Made by a program: the position numbers and the translations under genes. From Whalleya microplaca (taxonomy: Eukaryota > Ascomycota > Sordariomycetes > Xylariales > Xylariaceae): a stretch of DNA of 64,000 bases. This document shows positions 1-10,993 of the stretch, piece after piece (the stretch's first letter is position 1; each line of letters begins with the position of its first letter). The notes under the pieces are model-generated. The model saw only the letters and a list, made by a program, of their open reading frames with translations. It was not told where the DNA came from and ran no database searches. The stretch spans positions 372,001-436,000 of the forward strand of contig MU385723.1 of the NCBI GenBank assembly GCA_022497155.1, in the 5' to 3' direction.

Positions 1-1932
1 CCCCGCCCGACGTGCGCGTTACGTATTGCGGTTTCGACTTGGCTGGAGAGATGTGGTTGCCCGTGTTAGCTTTTGAGTCTAGGTGTATGTATGTATGTGT
101 GGTACTAGGAAATAGGGGGAGGGAGACACCTACGGAAAGCATCGAAAGCCTTCACGAAGCTCCCAGGTTCCGGCTCATCGCCAAAATGGCCTTTCTCGTC
201 GTAGCCGTTCATCATAACAGCGGGCTCTGCCCCGTAGGTAGGGTTGCGAACGAGGATTTATCGCTTCGAAGATCCGCAGGGCAGTACGGAGAATAGTTTG
301 CCGCACACGACCGGTCAATCGCAAGCACGGCTTTTCGAGTCCAGTGAATCGTGTATTCTTCGAACACTCTATCCAATTCTCCCCAATTGGTCGATCCGTA
401 TCAATCTTATTCACAGCGCGGCGCAAAACTCCCCGAAATGCACTGCAAGCTCCCAAGACGTCTAGCCCGCGTGACGCTACCACTGCATCCACTGATCGAG
501 AAACCGTAACGAGGAGAAATATTCGAAGTCGGAGAGTTAAAGGAGAGGAAGCGACTTTCGCTAGTCTGTATACGCTAGAGGAATTGAGCTCCCCGTTGAG
601 GTTGTCGAGGTTGTCGCGAGTGGCATCGAACGGATATTTCGTCGCTAGGTCGAGGTTCGTACTAGCTAAGAGGACAACTTGCAGCAAAAGGAAATCTCAA
701 GCTAGGAGCCATTGGCACCCCTGTCCAGGGTCCGGGATATACCCAGGTAGGCAGTGGGGCTCCGGTTCGTGGGGGGGCTTGCTGCTGCCAGCAGATCAAT
801 GCCCATCAATGGCGGCTGAATTCGACCCCACCCGCCTATCAATTACGCGGCAGGTACGTACCGATTCGACCTCATACATACTACCTCCTGCCTAAATAGT
901 GCTCCTATACAGCAGTTGACACTCTTGAGATTGGAAGTCAAAACATATGGTGATAGATGGACTATAACATAAGAATGTGTTTCACTATAGTGGTAAGTGT
1001 TAGTAAGAGCAAGTAATTCTCGACCCATCAAGAGATATATATGAGTGTTAGATATTTAATACTAGAAGATACTCTAGGTCCAGGGTGATTAGTAAAGCAT
1101 TGCCCATCTCAGGCCTATCTACATCTAAAGCTCTCTTGACCAGTAAGACAGGGCACAATGGATGAGCAGATGACAATATACGCAATATTAGAGAGTATAG
1201 TATATCGTAATGTCTAGAATAAGTGTTACTGCTACTAAGCTTCAGATCCGTGATCTCAAAATGGACTACACCAGCCAGCCTAACTTGTCTTCGAACAAAC
1301 ACAATCTACATCAATACTACGCCGTTAGTACTAAAGCAACAGCACGTCACATCATCGATTGGACAGACATCTTCATCTTAAAAAGCATACAAATCCGCAT
1401 TAATCGCTCAGCAGTACAGTACTAGTAAACATGACATGAAAACAAAAACTCAGTGTGGAAACGGAAAGGAATGCACACAGGTCAGGTCAGGTCAGGTCAG
1501 GTAGACAACAACACATGAGAGGAGACCATGTCACGCATGAGGTCAGAAATTCTGACCCCTATCCTCAAGAAGCCTCACGCGATTGAGCGTAATTTAATAG
1601 CAAAGACAAATAAATTGATACCTGGACTACCCTGTTTCCCCCCAAGCATGCCGATTTATCCTTCACAATCTGGTTAACGAGTGGATAGTGGTCGAGTAAG
1701 TTCTGGAGGTAATGTAAGGGCCTGCAGGCATAAGAGGAAAAAAACCACGTCAATCAATCAAGGGAAGAGATTCCGAAAGCAGTCCTGATCAAGGAAAATC
1801 GGAGATAGTGGCACACAGGAATGAAGCGTTTGCTCTTCGTCCACCACGCGCCAGTAAAGGAGTAGACGTCAAGTCAAATATTTCAGGTACAAAGTGCAGA
1901 GATGCAGTCTGCCAGCGCAAGAGCATCTTCGT
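1..1932. other. intergenic region without recognisable gene
   Basis: No gene is supported here. Two long overlapping open frames occupy about 175-895 on opposite strands, but neither shows a recognisable domain or a convincing coding bias. From about 840 onward the DNA is AT-rich and full of stops. A short tandem repeat of GGTCA sits near 1480-1502. The last ~130 bases are probably the 3' untranslated part of the minus-strand gene that ends at 1933. Confidence 0.5.
1480..1502. repeat. short tandem repeat (GGTCA)n
   Basis: Between four and five direct copies of the pentamer GGTCA lie in AT-rich intergenic DNA. It is a simple microsatellite with no visible link to a gene. Confidence 0.8.
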
Positions 1933-4900
1933 TTACTTCTTGGACGCTAGCTTCTGCTGCTCTGACAGGTATTCCTCGTCCGACGCATCGAGGATGTCGT
2001 ATTCCTCGTCGGTCATAAAGCCGTCATCGGACTCGGCCCACTCGTCGTCCTCAACGCTCTCCTCACCACAGTCCTCGAAGTCATCCTCTTCGAGATCCCG
2101 GGTAGATGGCGCAAACGTATCAGTTTCGGTCTCCACAGCAGTTTCGGTTTGGCCTTCCTCATGAAGGCTGGCCGAGGGAGATTCATGTTCCAGCACGGGG
2201 ATGATCATTTGGCTCTTGACCATCTCGGGTGCTGCCGCTGGAGCATCAATCTGCTCAGGCTCGGGCTGAGGAGTAGTGATGGCGGATTTGGAGACAGGTG
2301 CCTGGACCGTAACGTGGCACCATAACTTGTGGCCGAATTTGACCCCGTCACGGGTTGTTAGACGCCAGTAAGAGATCACGTTGCCTTCTCGGTCGGGAGT
2401 GCGCATCAAGACGGTGAAGGGGAATTCCTGGCCGGGGCTCAGGGGAGCGTAACAGACAATTGACTCCGAAGCCGAAACCAACTCGTGGATGCCAGCGGGG
2501 TGAGTGGGATCGACGGCGCCCATGTAGTCTCCACCAACAAACTTGACCGAGCAGCCAGCAGGCCAGGGAACGGTGCCCTCATTTCTGAGGACCCAAGTCT
2601 GCTCGAAGGTGTGGTTCGGTGGCAGAACAGTTCCATCAGCGACTGTGTCGCGTTTGAAGATGGCGACAAGGTCATCAGGGTTAGGCTGCTTCTCTTCAAC
2701 AGGAGTCGCCACTCCGAGATCAATCACTTCTTTCTTGATCTCAGTCACCTCCTCTTTCTTAACCTCCGTCACCTCAATCGGCACTGACTTGGACGACTGC
2801 TGCTCGGTGGGTTCAACATCGACTACCGTCTGCACAGGCGTGGCCGCCATGCTCTCACGTGGAGAGGGGTGCGTTTCCGTGGAACGACTATTCATGCGAG
2901 TACGCTTGGCACGGTCGCCCATCGTAGGGAGACGCTGTCCATCCTCATGTTCACCAGTAGTAGTGACGCTGACACGACGCACAGGGGTCTTGAGTTTGAG
3001 GAGGGGGTGAGTTTTGTTGTGAGTGTTGGAAGGGCTGGCCTCGCAGTTGGCACAGAAATCGGTATCATCACAGACAGCACATTTATATCTTACGCCAACA
3101 ATGTACTTCGACCCACCGTGGGGGGCGGCACATAGTGGACCATCGCAACAAATGCCATGGTGTGTAGACAGATACGTAGGTCGGAAGTGACGGTCGGCTA
3201 GAGGTTCGTAGACGGCCACGAAGCGATGTGTCGGGTGGATGAAAGCAGCATTCTGGATACACTCGGAGCAGTAGTCCCAGTCGGGGCAGTCAAGGCATTT
3301 ATGACGAACACCACGCACGTACTTGTCACAGCCATCACAGATAGCATTGTGGACGATGTCCCGGCCCGGAGACAGACGTGAAGAGATAGCATGCTCGAAA
3401 ACGGTACCCTTGACTGCAGGCGCGAATCCATGGTTAGGGTGGTGGCCATGCTTGTCCTTAGCAAAACAGCTCTTGCAGAGATCAAAGTCATCACAGGTAG
3501 TGCAGTGAACAAATTCCTCGTCAGAGAATTCCTGGACACAGCAGTTGCAAGTCCGTGCATTGTAAGCGGTGCTCCATGTGGGCGCCAAGCTTAGTCTCTC
3601 GAGGGATCGAATCGGAAGCTCCATTGTCGGGATCTCCTTAGCCGGCTTAGGGGGGGCTGGCTTAGGTGCAATGTGAGTAGTAGTACTGTAGTTGATTTGA
3701 CCCTCCCTGATAGTTCGCTTGATGAGCCAATGGTCCTCGCCGTAGCAGGTGACGCCTGCGTTGACACAGTCTTGGCAAAGATCAAAGTCGCCATCATCGC
3801 AAGTAGAGCAGTGGAAATGGGCATCAGGGACCGCACGGTCACAGCTGTTGCAGCAGACGGTGAACGGCCGCTTCGAGCAGCTGTTGATACTTGAACTCTC
3901 ATCATTCGTGGCTTCCTCCTTCTCTTCCTCGAGAATGCCTGTCACAGCCTCGGGGGATTGAGACGCCTGAGGCTCCGCTACAGCCTCCTCGTTCTTTCTG
4001 ACCAGAGCCACTGCCTCCTCGTGCTCGCGAGCTTCACGAACCAGGTTAGATAATGACATCTTGGATGCGGTCTGCGAGAATTGGTACTGGTCAGCGGGCG
4101 GTAACGTACTATCCACGTTTGAAGGTCTCTCGACAGGTTCTAGTGTCACTAGAGGCTCAGCCGAAATGGCAGCACCAACGAAATCGACCACTTCCACGCC
4201 CGCCCCGTCTCGTCGCAGGTGAATTCTGGGCATCCCACGTGTTCGCCACTCGTGGATAAACTCGGGAAAGTCTTCGGGAGCCTGGGGGGCCACAATGGTG
4301 TCTACTGTTCCGGCGGGAGCTTGTGTAGAGGGTGGCACTGAAAGCGCGGGTGCCACCAACGGAACTCGTGAAGCAGGTTCAACTGTCGTAAGTTCCGGTT
4401 CATCCTCAACGGTAACAGGTTTCGGTGCCTTGGTCTCCTCGGGTTCGGGCTTAGGTTGAGGTTTGGGCTCAGCTTGTGTAAGAATTCGGAGCTTTAGCTT
4501 CTGCTTAGCCTTAGCAGCTCTGTATAGCTGTTTATAAACAGAGATGTTGGTCGGTTGTAAGAGAACGTAGGAGGTTGCTGAGTCAGAGTACCGCTCGATC
4601 GTGGCCTTGGTGCCAACAGGAATCTGGAGGAAGGCCCGAAGCTATATTGATACACAATATCAGTATTTAAACTCGTTCCTCAATATGCTAAGGTTGTAGA
4701 GAGCGAAAAGAGTGCGACATGATTGTGAACAATATTAGATAGAATGGGGTTTTCGGATTGAGATGTCGATCTGGCACATTGAGGGTATGGAAGTGGACCG
4801 GGAGGCTGGCTTACCTTGTCCTCGAGAGTGTTCACACCCAAGTCCCGCAGAGGCAGCTTGGTCTTACGAGTGACCCCATCGAAGTTGACCTTCAGGGTAA

Positions 4901-4940
4901 TGAGGGTATCGGGGGTAGCTGCCGATGACGATGCCATCAT
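1933..4940 (-). CDS. nbr1: NBR1-type selective autophagy receptor (PB1, four ZZ fingers, NBR1/FW domain)
   Basis: Two exons, 4940-4815 and 4641-1933, join in phase 0 (donor GTAAGC, acceptor ATATAG) to give 944 residues. Residues 1 to about 80 form a PB1 domain that the intron interrupts. Four ZZ-type zinc fingers follow at roughly 304-347, 406-446, 475-516 and 538-588, each with CxxC pairs and the CDDxDFC/DLC core. An NBR1 four-tryptophan domain lies at about 706-826 (TFEQTWVLRNEGTVPWPAGC). The acidic tail ends with a candidate Atg8-interacting motif, YDIL at about 923, preceded by acidic residues. Family knowledge: NBR1 proteins bind cargo and Atg8 and deliver cargo to the vacuole. I see no C-terminal UBA domain. 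ATG codons at 4940 and 4937 are both possible starts. The domain order leaves little doubt about the family; the cargo is unknown. Confidence 0.93.
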
Positions 4941-7900
4941 GAAGATAAGGGCTGGTGGCAGTACTGATGGCAGTACTGAGGGGGTTTGGTCAGCCTCGAT
5001 TGAGTTCCAAGGTTGGGGTAAGAAGGAAAGAGTTTGCTGGGGAACAATGGAAGGGGACGGAGCACGTACATGTGAGTTCCGCCGGTGAAATGGCGGTCGA
5101 GATGATGCAAACGAACTCGAAGTATGAGGTATAGCTTGGGTAACTAGGGGCAGGACGTATTCATGAATTGACGTACCCGCTCTGTCAGATTACTAACCTT
5201 ATTAACGTTACCCAGGCCAGGTGGTCGGATGTTGCTGGATTGTGCTGATGTATTAGGGGGACCGACTGGTGCTGGCACTGACTCTGGATTACCTTTAGCT
5301 GTTTAGGCGGTCAGTCGCAAAGCCGTAACTAGTATGGTCACAATCAGGGACGAGACAAGGCCGTTCAAAGTTAAAGCCTACGTCGGAGGCCAGCTGCGAG
5401 ACGATAAACGATGAATAATGAAATAAGAGTGGTGGTAATGGAATGGTGGTTGATGGATCTGATGGTGAGGGAATGACGGAAGTAATAAAAGTGACGCGAG
5501 GTGGAAGGGGGACAAGGAAGAGGGAGGATGTAGCTGTGAAGACGGACAGACCTGTGAGCGAGCGCTGGAGGTCAAGGCACACACACTGCCGATCGGATGA
5601 TGATGAGGAGGGGAACGAACGTACTGTTATTAGGTACTCAGACACTGAACTGCTACCTCTTACATACGCCACCAGCTACTGTAGTATCTAATAACCTAGT
5701 CTCTTATGCAGGTGTAGGTTGAGGGTCACAGTCAGATAGAAACGACTCAGGCAGGCTGGCTGGCAGGCAGGAATACGTGCATATGTAGTAATTCGCAGCA
5801 GGCGACAATTATTAATATGTAAGAGGAATGGTAGCTAGCAGCAGCTGTAAAAGAGTTGTCAAGAGTTGTCAAGAGTTGTAAGTGCGTAGGCAGATAAGGT
5901 CCTCGCAATGCCCACAACTTAAGTTACGTGGACCTGGCTTCGAGAGCTGAATTAAATAAGTGGGCGCTGTTTGGACTAGGTAATAAATAGTAGTGGCAGT
6001 CACAGGTGGAGGCAACAGGTATGACGGGGGCAACGGTGACAAATAAGGAGGGCGAAAAGAGTCAAATGACGGCACTTACGGTGTTCCTAAGGCAAAGCGG
6101 GGCATCCGTCGAGACGGGTCGTAACTGGTGAGGCTGTTAGTGGTTATGTGGGACGCTCAATGTTCCGATTAACTGACGGTACAAAGCATGCAAATCGGAT
6201 GACCTGATTGGTCCGTAGTAACATAACTTCCTGTTTCAGTTCGATTGATTCAAATGTTTTGGTACCCCAGACTTCAGGTCATTCCGGTACAGATCAAGGT
6301 ACTCAAACGGCTAAGATTGATGTTTGTAGCCTTCGCCTTCAGACTAGCAACGATGCCTCGGGATACAAATCAACAACAGCCTTGGTGAGTCAGGGCGTAT
6401 GGACAATTCTAGAAGGGTCTCATACTGTTCTCATACTGTGAATAATCAGAATAATCGCCTAGCTGTTTCTCAGCTACCGAAGGTTCTTACCATCATACAG
6501 ATTACTTTAGTTTCTGTTTCAAGCAAGGTGTTCACAATACTACGCGAGAAGCAAGTATAATCTCAATCGGATGAACTCCCTTGTACGAGTCAGAGTCAGC
6601 CTGATCCGATATTGACATATGATCACACCTTCGTCCTAGGTAATTTACCTAAAGGGAGAGTGGGCCTAATACGTAGGACTTTGAAACCTCGTTTCGATAC
6701 CAATACCTCCAGTGATAAGGCGGGCAAACACATTGCTTCAGGTAGAGCTTGTTTCCCTCCTCATACCGCTAATTCAGTGAGTAATCACTCATGTTTGATA
6801 TCAACATCCACAGGATCGTTACCTTTGCTGTTTATTGCCCTTCTATTGCAAGTCATAATATGTATCAGGTGAGATACCCCTTGTTCGATCTATGCAGTGG
6901 ATTACATGTATGTTGTTTGCTGCATGATATACGCAAGTGGCTTTCTCAGCCTTTCCATAGACTCATATTAAGAGAACAATAATTACCTAAGGCCATGCTC
7001 AAACTAAGGTATGTATTAATGGTTTGCCTTGGTACAATCTCGGATAAGAGTATTCAAGTTCACCTCCTATCTTTGTCTGGTTGTAGAGGACAAGCATGTG
7101 TGTATTTCAATGCTATACTCAAGAAAGTAATTTTAAGCCTCTATATAATATCATCACATACTTTACTTTATAGCTGACTTCAGGAGCAGTAGGCTGTCTT
7201 CAGAGAAGCATCTATGGCCGCTTTAACACGGAGAAAAGCCGCAAAGGCGCATTGCTAGTGTATTATCCAGCACCTAATGCAGTCAAAGCTCTCATGTAAC
7301 CCTTTCCTTTATATTATCGTCTGCAACACATATCTCGTTCCTGGACAACATCGCCGTCTGAGTTACACAATATAGCGCCACCGATGGCAACGAGTTTTCC
7401 GCCGTATCCGATGCCTCGAGGCAAAGCTGCATAACTTTATAGTTAAGTTTCGGCGATACATACAGGGCGGAGATACCGCACTACGGCCCTTTCTTGAAGA
7501 TCGGTATTGGCTCGGAGTATAGGCATGTCTTGTTCGAATATTCTTTCTCCCGTGGCCTCTTCATACTCGTGACGAGAAAATGTCTTCGCTCGTCCTCCTC
7601 CGGCAACAAGTCTGCTCATCGGTCGATCTACCTCACCGACTCTCTCCATACATACCCTGCTTTGGTTTGATGCAGAGATGATAGACTAGTAGAGAGTGTT
7701 CTTCGGGTATGGCTTGAAATCCCTTCCCGATGAACGTGATCGTGAATATAATTTTTGTCTAGTAGCTTCCTCATACGCCACATGTTTCTCACGTTTTACA
7801 TGACTTACATCTAGCTAGCCAAACTCAACGACAGTTATCAGCTTCGAATAATGAGTTTCAGATGTAAAGTCAGTGTAGCAAGGTTCCATCGCACTACAGC

Positions 7901-8298
7901 TATAACACGGCACTAAACAATATTGATATTGATACTTTATAGGCTTACAGCCGGAGCCATGGCCTGCAGATACTCCAGTTAGGTATCAGGACAAGTGAGA
8001 GTGAAGGCTTATAGATGAAGCCATTGACTAATCAAATACTCAATAGGCTATGAGCTATCACAGTACCATTGTTAACTGTCTTCTCACCCACCATGATGGT
8101 CGATACGTTTAAATACGATGATATATACTTTATAGATACCTACCGTCTTTAATTCCTATAAAGATGAATCCAATATCTTCAACTTCATACTGACAGGGTT
8201 CTTGCTACATATACAACTTTATCACAGCATGCAGCCCCCAAGAAGTGAGACACCAGACATCCAATTTGTACGTCATAGCTCTTATTCATTCATATACA

Positions 8299-8322
8299 CC
8301 GAGCCCGCGTGGACGGGCTCGG
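8299..8322. repeat. perfect 9-bp inverted repeat
   Basis: CCGAGCCCG and CGGGCTCGG flank a 6-nt loop. The GC-rich stem stands out in AT-rich intergenic DNA. No coding context. Confidence 0.7.
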
Positions 8323-10134
8323 CATATCTACCTCCGGCATGCAGCTAATGCTTAGTCGACTCTGCTCAAGTCTGAGAGCGATGGTGATGATTTTGGAAGT
8401 TGTATGGCTGATGATATACTATTGGCAGAGCGGAAAGTCGTATGGTGTAAGTATTGTAGTGGTCAAATTTGAATGTACTATAAGCTAGAATAAGCACATC
8501 GTTAAAAGTCTCATAATTCTGATAAGGTATTCCCAAATACTTCGTGGAACGGAATGCAAACAGCACCATCATCAATATATAAAGGGCAGGACCAGAGAGA
8601 CCAAGGGGTGACTAAACATGGTTTGAAAGTTGTTTAAGGCCTCTGACGACCTCCTGAGAGACCAAGTCTATTTCTTAGTTCCAGCTTTATATATGTAAGA
8701 TCGGCGAATGGGAAGAAGGACCGAGAATATTGAACCAGTCAGGGCAGTTCAGAGTCGATATGATTTTGACCGCAAGTAAACACGTTCTTTACGGTAGGAC
8801 AACCGTTGCAGACCTCACTCAACATGATGACAAATTGGCGATACCGGAGGCACCCAAGACCTTGGTATGGAATTTGACGCGAACTTCGAAAGGAGACCAA
8901 CTCATAAGTAACCCAGGTATATATATTCCCATACACTGGTTTGAACGGTGCATCATCGATCGATAGAAGTCAACTTGCACACCTTATTATAGTAGGCACA
9001 GAAGGTAGGTAATACATATGTAGGTTTCCTCCGCTCAAGATAAAGTACGTAAGAACGCCATGGCGGCTGCTATCACGATACTTGAATTTTGCGCAGTGAG
9101 TGGCTGAATCTCAGAAGAACCCACTGTCGAATGCAGGCAGGAACACAACATTAGCAGTGAATCACGGCCTGGAGACGTGTTAAGAAAGCCGGTTGGTCAG
9201 ATCGGGTTAACCCGTACAGATGTACTCGGATGATTTGGATGTGTGATGGTGCATGCATCAATCAGGGCGCGCCTCGGCCACCGGAATGATGCGTAGGTAC
9301 ATGATGTAAACAGTTTTGGTTGAGATCTCTCGTCAACAGTCAACACCTCCTCGCGAGCGTTGTAAACTAATCACTCATCACCATCAATCACAGCACACAC
9401 TTACCTATGAGAAAAAAGAATAGGTGAGTCTTATAGTGCTGTGTGTGTGTTGATGTGAATTATTATACGCTAAAGCAGACACGTCCTGTCGGCCAGTTCA
9501 GCTTCAGGTAGCGCTGTAAAAGTGACAATAAAAGTAGTTGCTTATGATCTGGCGGCAAGACATTGGGTGTCGAGCTCGAGATACAAACAATACGGAGGCA
9601 TTATTAGTGGAGCCGCGAGTCCATTGGCATGGAACGTCAGTCAGTGGATGGAGTGGCAAGCCATGAATGAATGCATGGACCACATTGGCCACGCTTCCCT
9701 GGCAGGCTCCGAGATGTACACAGACACATGTACATAAGTACTGTAGCAACGAGCAGCTGTCATCAGTCAGTCGGAGCCCGACGACGGGGCAGTGACAGGG
9801 CTTCTTCTGAAGGAATGGGCGATGGAAAGTGATCTGGCCCTGGGAAGGCCTGACAAGCCCTGACGAGCCCTGGCAGGCTGGGCTGGCTGGGTCCTGGCCT
9901 ACCGCCTCACAGTGCCTGTGCTGATGAGAAAGCTCTATGACTCTCCACTAATTAGGGCCATTGCTTAGCAGCTTAGCCAGCTTAGCCAGCTTAGCCCGTA
10001 GACTGGCCGGGGGACCGGGGCGGTTCCATCTTCGCAGCAGATCCCAACCGCCAACCTTGCCCTTTGTAGCCCTCTGCCAACCTTCCTTGTGCCTTGTCTC
10101 CGCTCTGCACTTTTCCATTGCGACGCTACCCTCA

Positions 10135-10170
10135 GTACCCTGTGCTGTACCCTGTGCTGTACCCTGTGCT
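10135..10170 (+). repeat. three exact copies of a 12-nt tandem repeat
   Basis: GTACCCTGTGCT is repeated three times head to tail, about 820 bases upstream of the ATG at 10994. It is followed by short CTACCG and CTGCTG runs, probably within the promoter or transcribed leader. Confidence 0.85.
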
Positions 10171-10993
10171 ATGTGCCATTCTCGACCTACCGCTACCGCT
10201 ACCGCTACTGCTGCTGGTACTGCTGCTACATACGCTTACATACCGCAGTACATATACAAACTTTCCAATATCGACACCTCCAAAATTGGCTCTCGCTTCT
10301 AGTAACTATCATCACCATTATCCAAACTTCTAGAATCCCTTCTTCTTGCCCACTACATCACCTAACCTTAGAGACAAGACACCGCCCAACGCCCACGCAA
10401 CCGGCCTTGTTGATTCATTATCATTTGCAGGCCTGGGAGGGTATTTTCTTCTTTCATGACAGCTTGTTTTGAGTCGTCTCCGTCTCCGTCTCCGTCCCGC
10501 TGGTCTTCCACTATCTTTTTTTTTCTGAACGTGCCAGCAGTTCTGCTTGCTGCTCTCGACTCGCCTCGACGTGACTCGACTCGACCGCCGAGGCCCTCGT
10601 CTCCCACCTCTCCCACCTCTTCCACGGTCGTTTCTTGGGATCCTGTAGCAAAATCAGGCACGCTGGCTTCTTAATTGATTCTTTAATCCACTTCCATTCT
10701 TTTTCTCTGCACCGCAGGCGGTTATTTCGCCTTAGGTTTTATTTATTGCACCCAAGGAAGGCCACCCACCACATCCGTCGACAACGCATGATCTCCATAT
10801 CGATCACGACGCCGACGTCGTGCCCAAGCACCACCGATAGCTCCACCAGCTAGCTAGCTTCTCTCGCCTCTCGCCCGACCCCCATCTCCCTCTTCCCTCC
10901 GAGTCGAAGCACTTTGCTTGCCACTCTCTCTAGTGTCGACTCACCGCAGCAGACACTAGACAGCCACACCAACCCCCCCCCAACACAGACAAC

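Larger units (their letters stand above)
4941..10993. other. 6-kb gene-poor region, including the leader of the Barentsz-like gene
   Basis: No supported gene. The first kilobase is probably promoter and leader of the minus-strand NBR1 gene. 6.1-9.9 kb is AT-rich, with many stops in every frame and only short random open frames. About 9.96-10.99 kb is pyrimidine-rich with small repeats and most likely contains the promoter and 5' leader of the plus-strand gene at 10994. A 9-bp GC hairpin lies at 8299-8322. Confidence 0.5.

Noticed and set aside
175..895. Long overlapping open frames on both strands
   Set aside because: No domain, no plausible start on the minus strand (non-ATG), no splice pattern; mutual overlap suggests chance in GC-richer DNA.
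7443..7649. 68-residue minus-strand frame in gene-poor DNA
   Set aside because: Hydrophilic and coding-like in tone but isolated, short and without splice partners or family.
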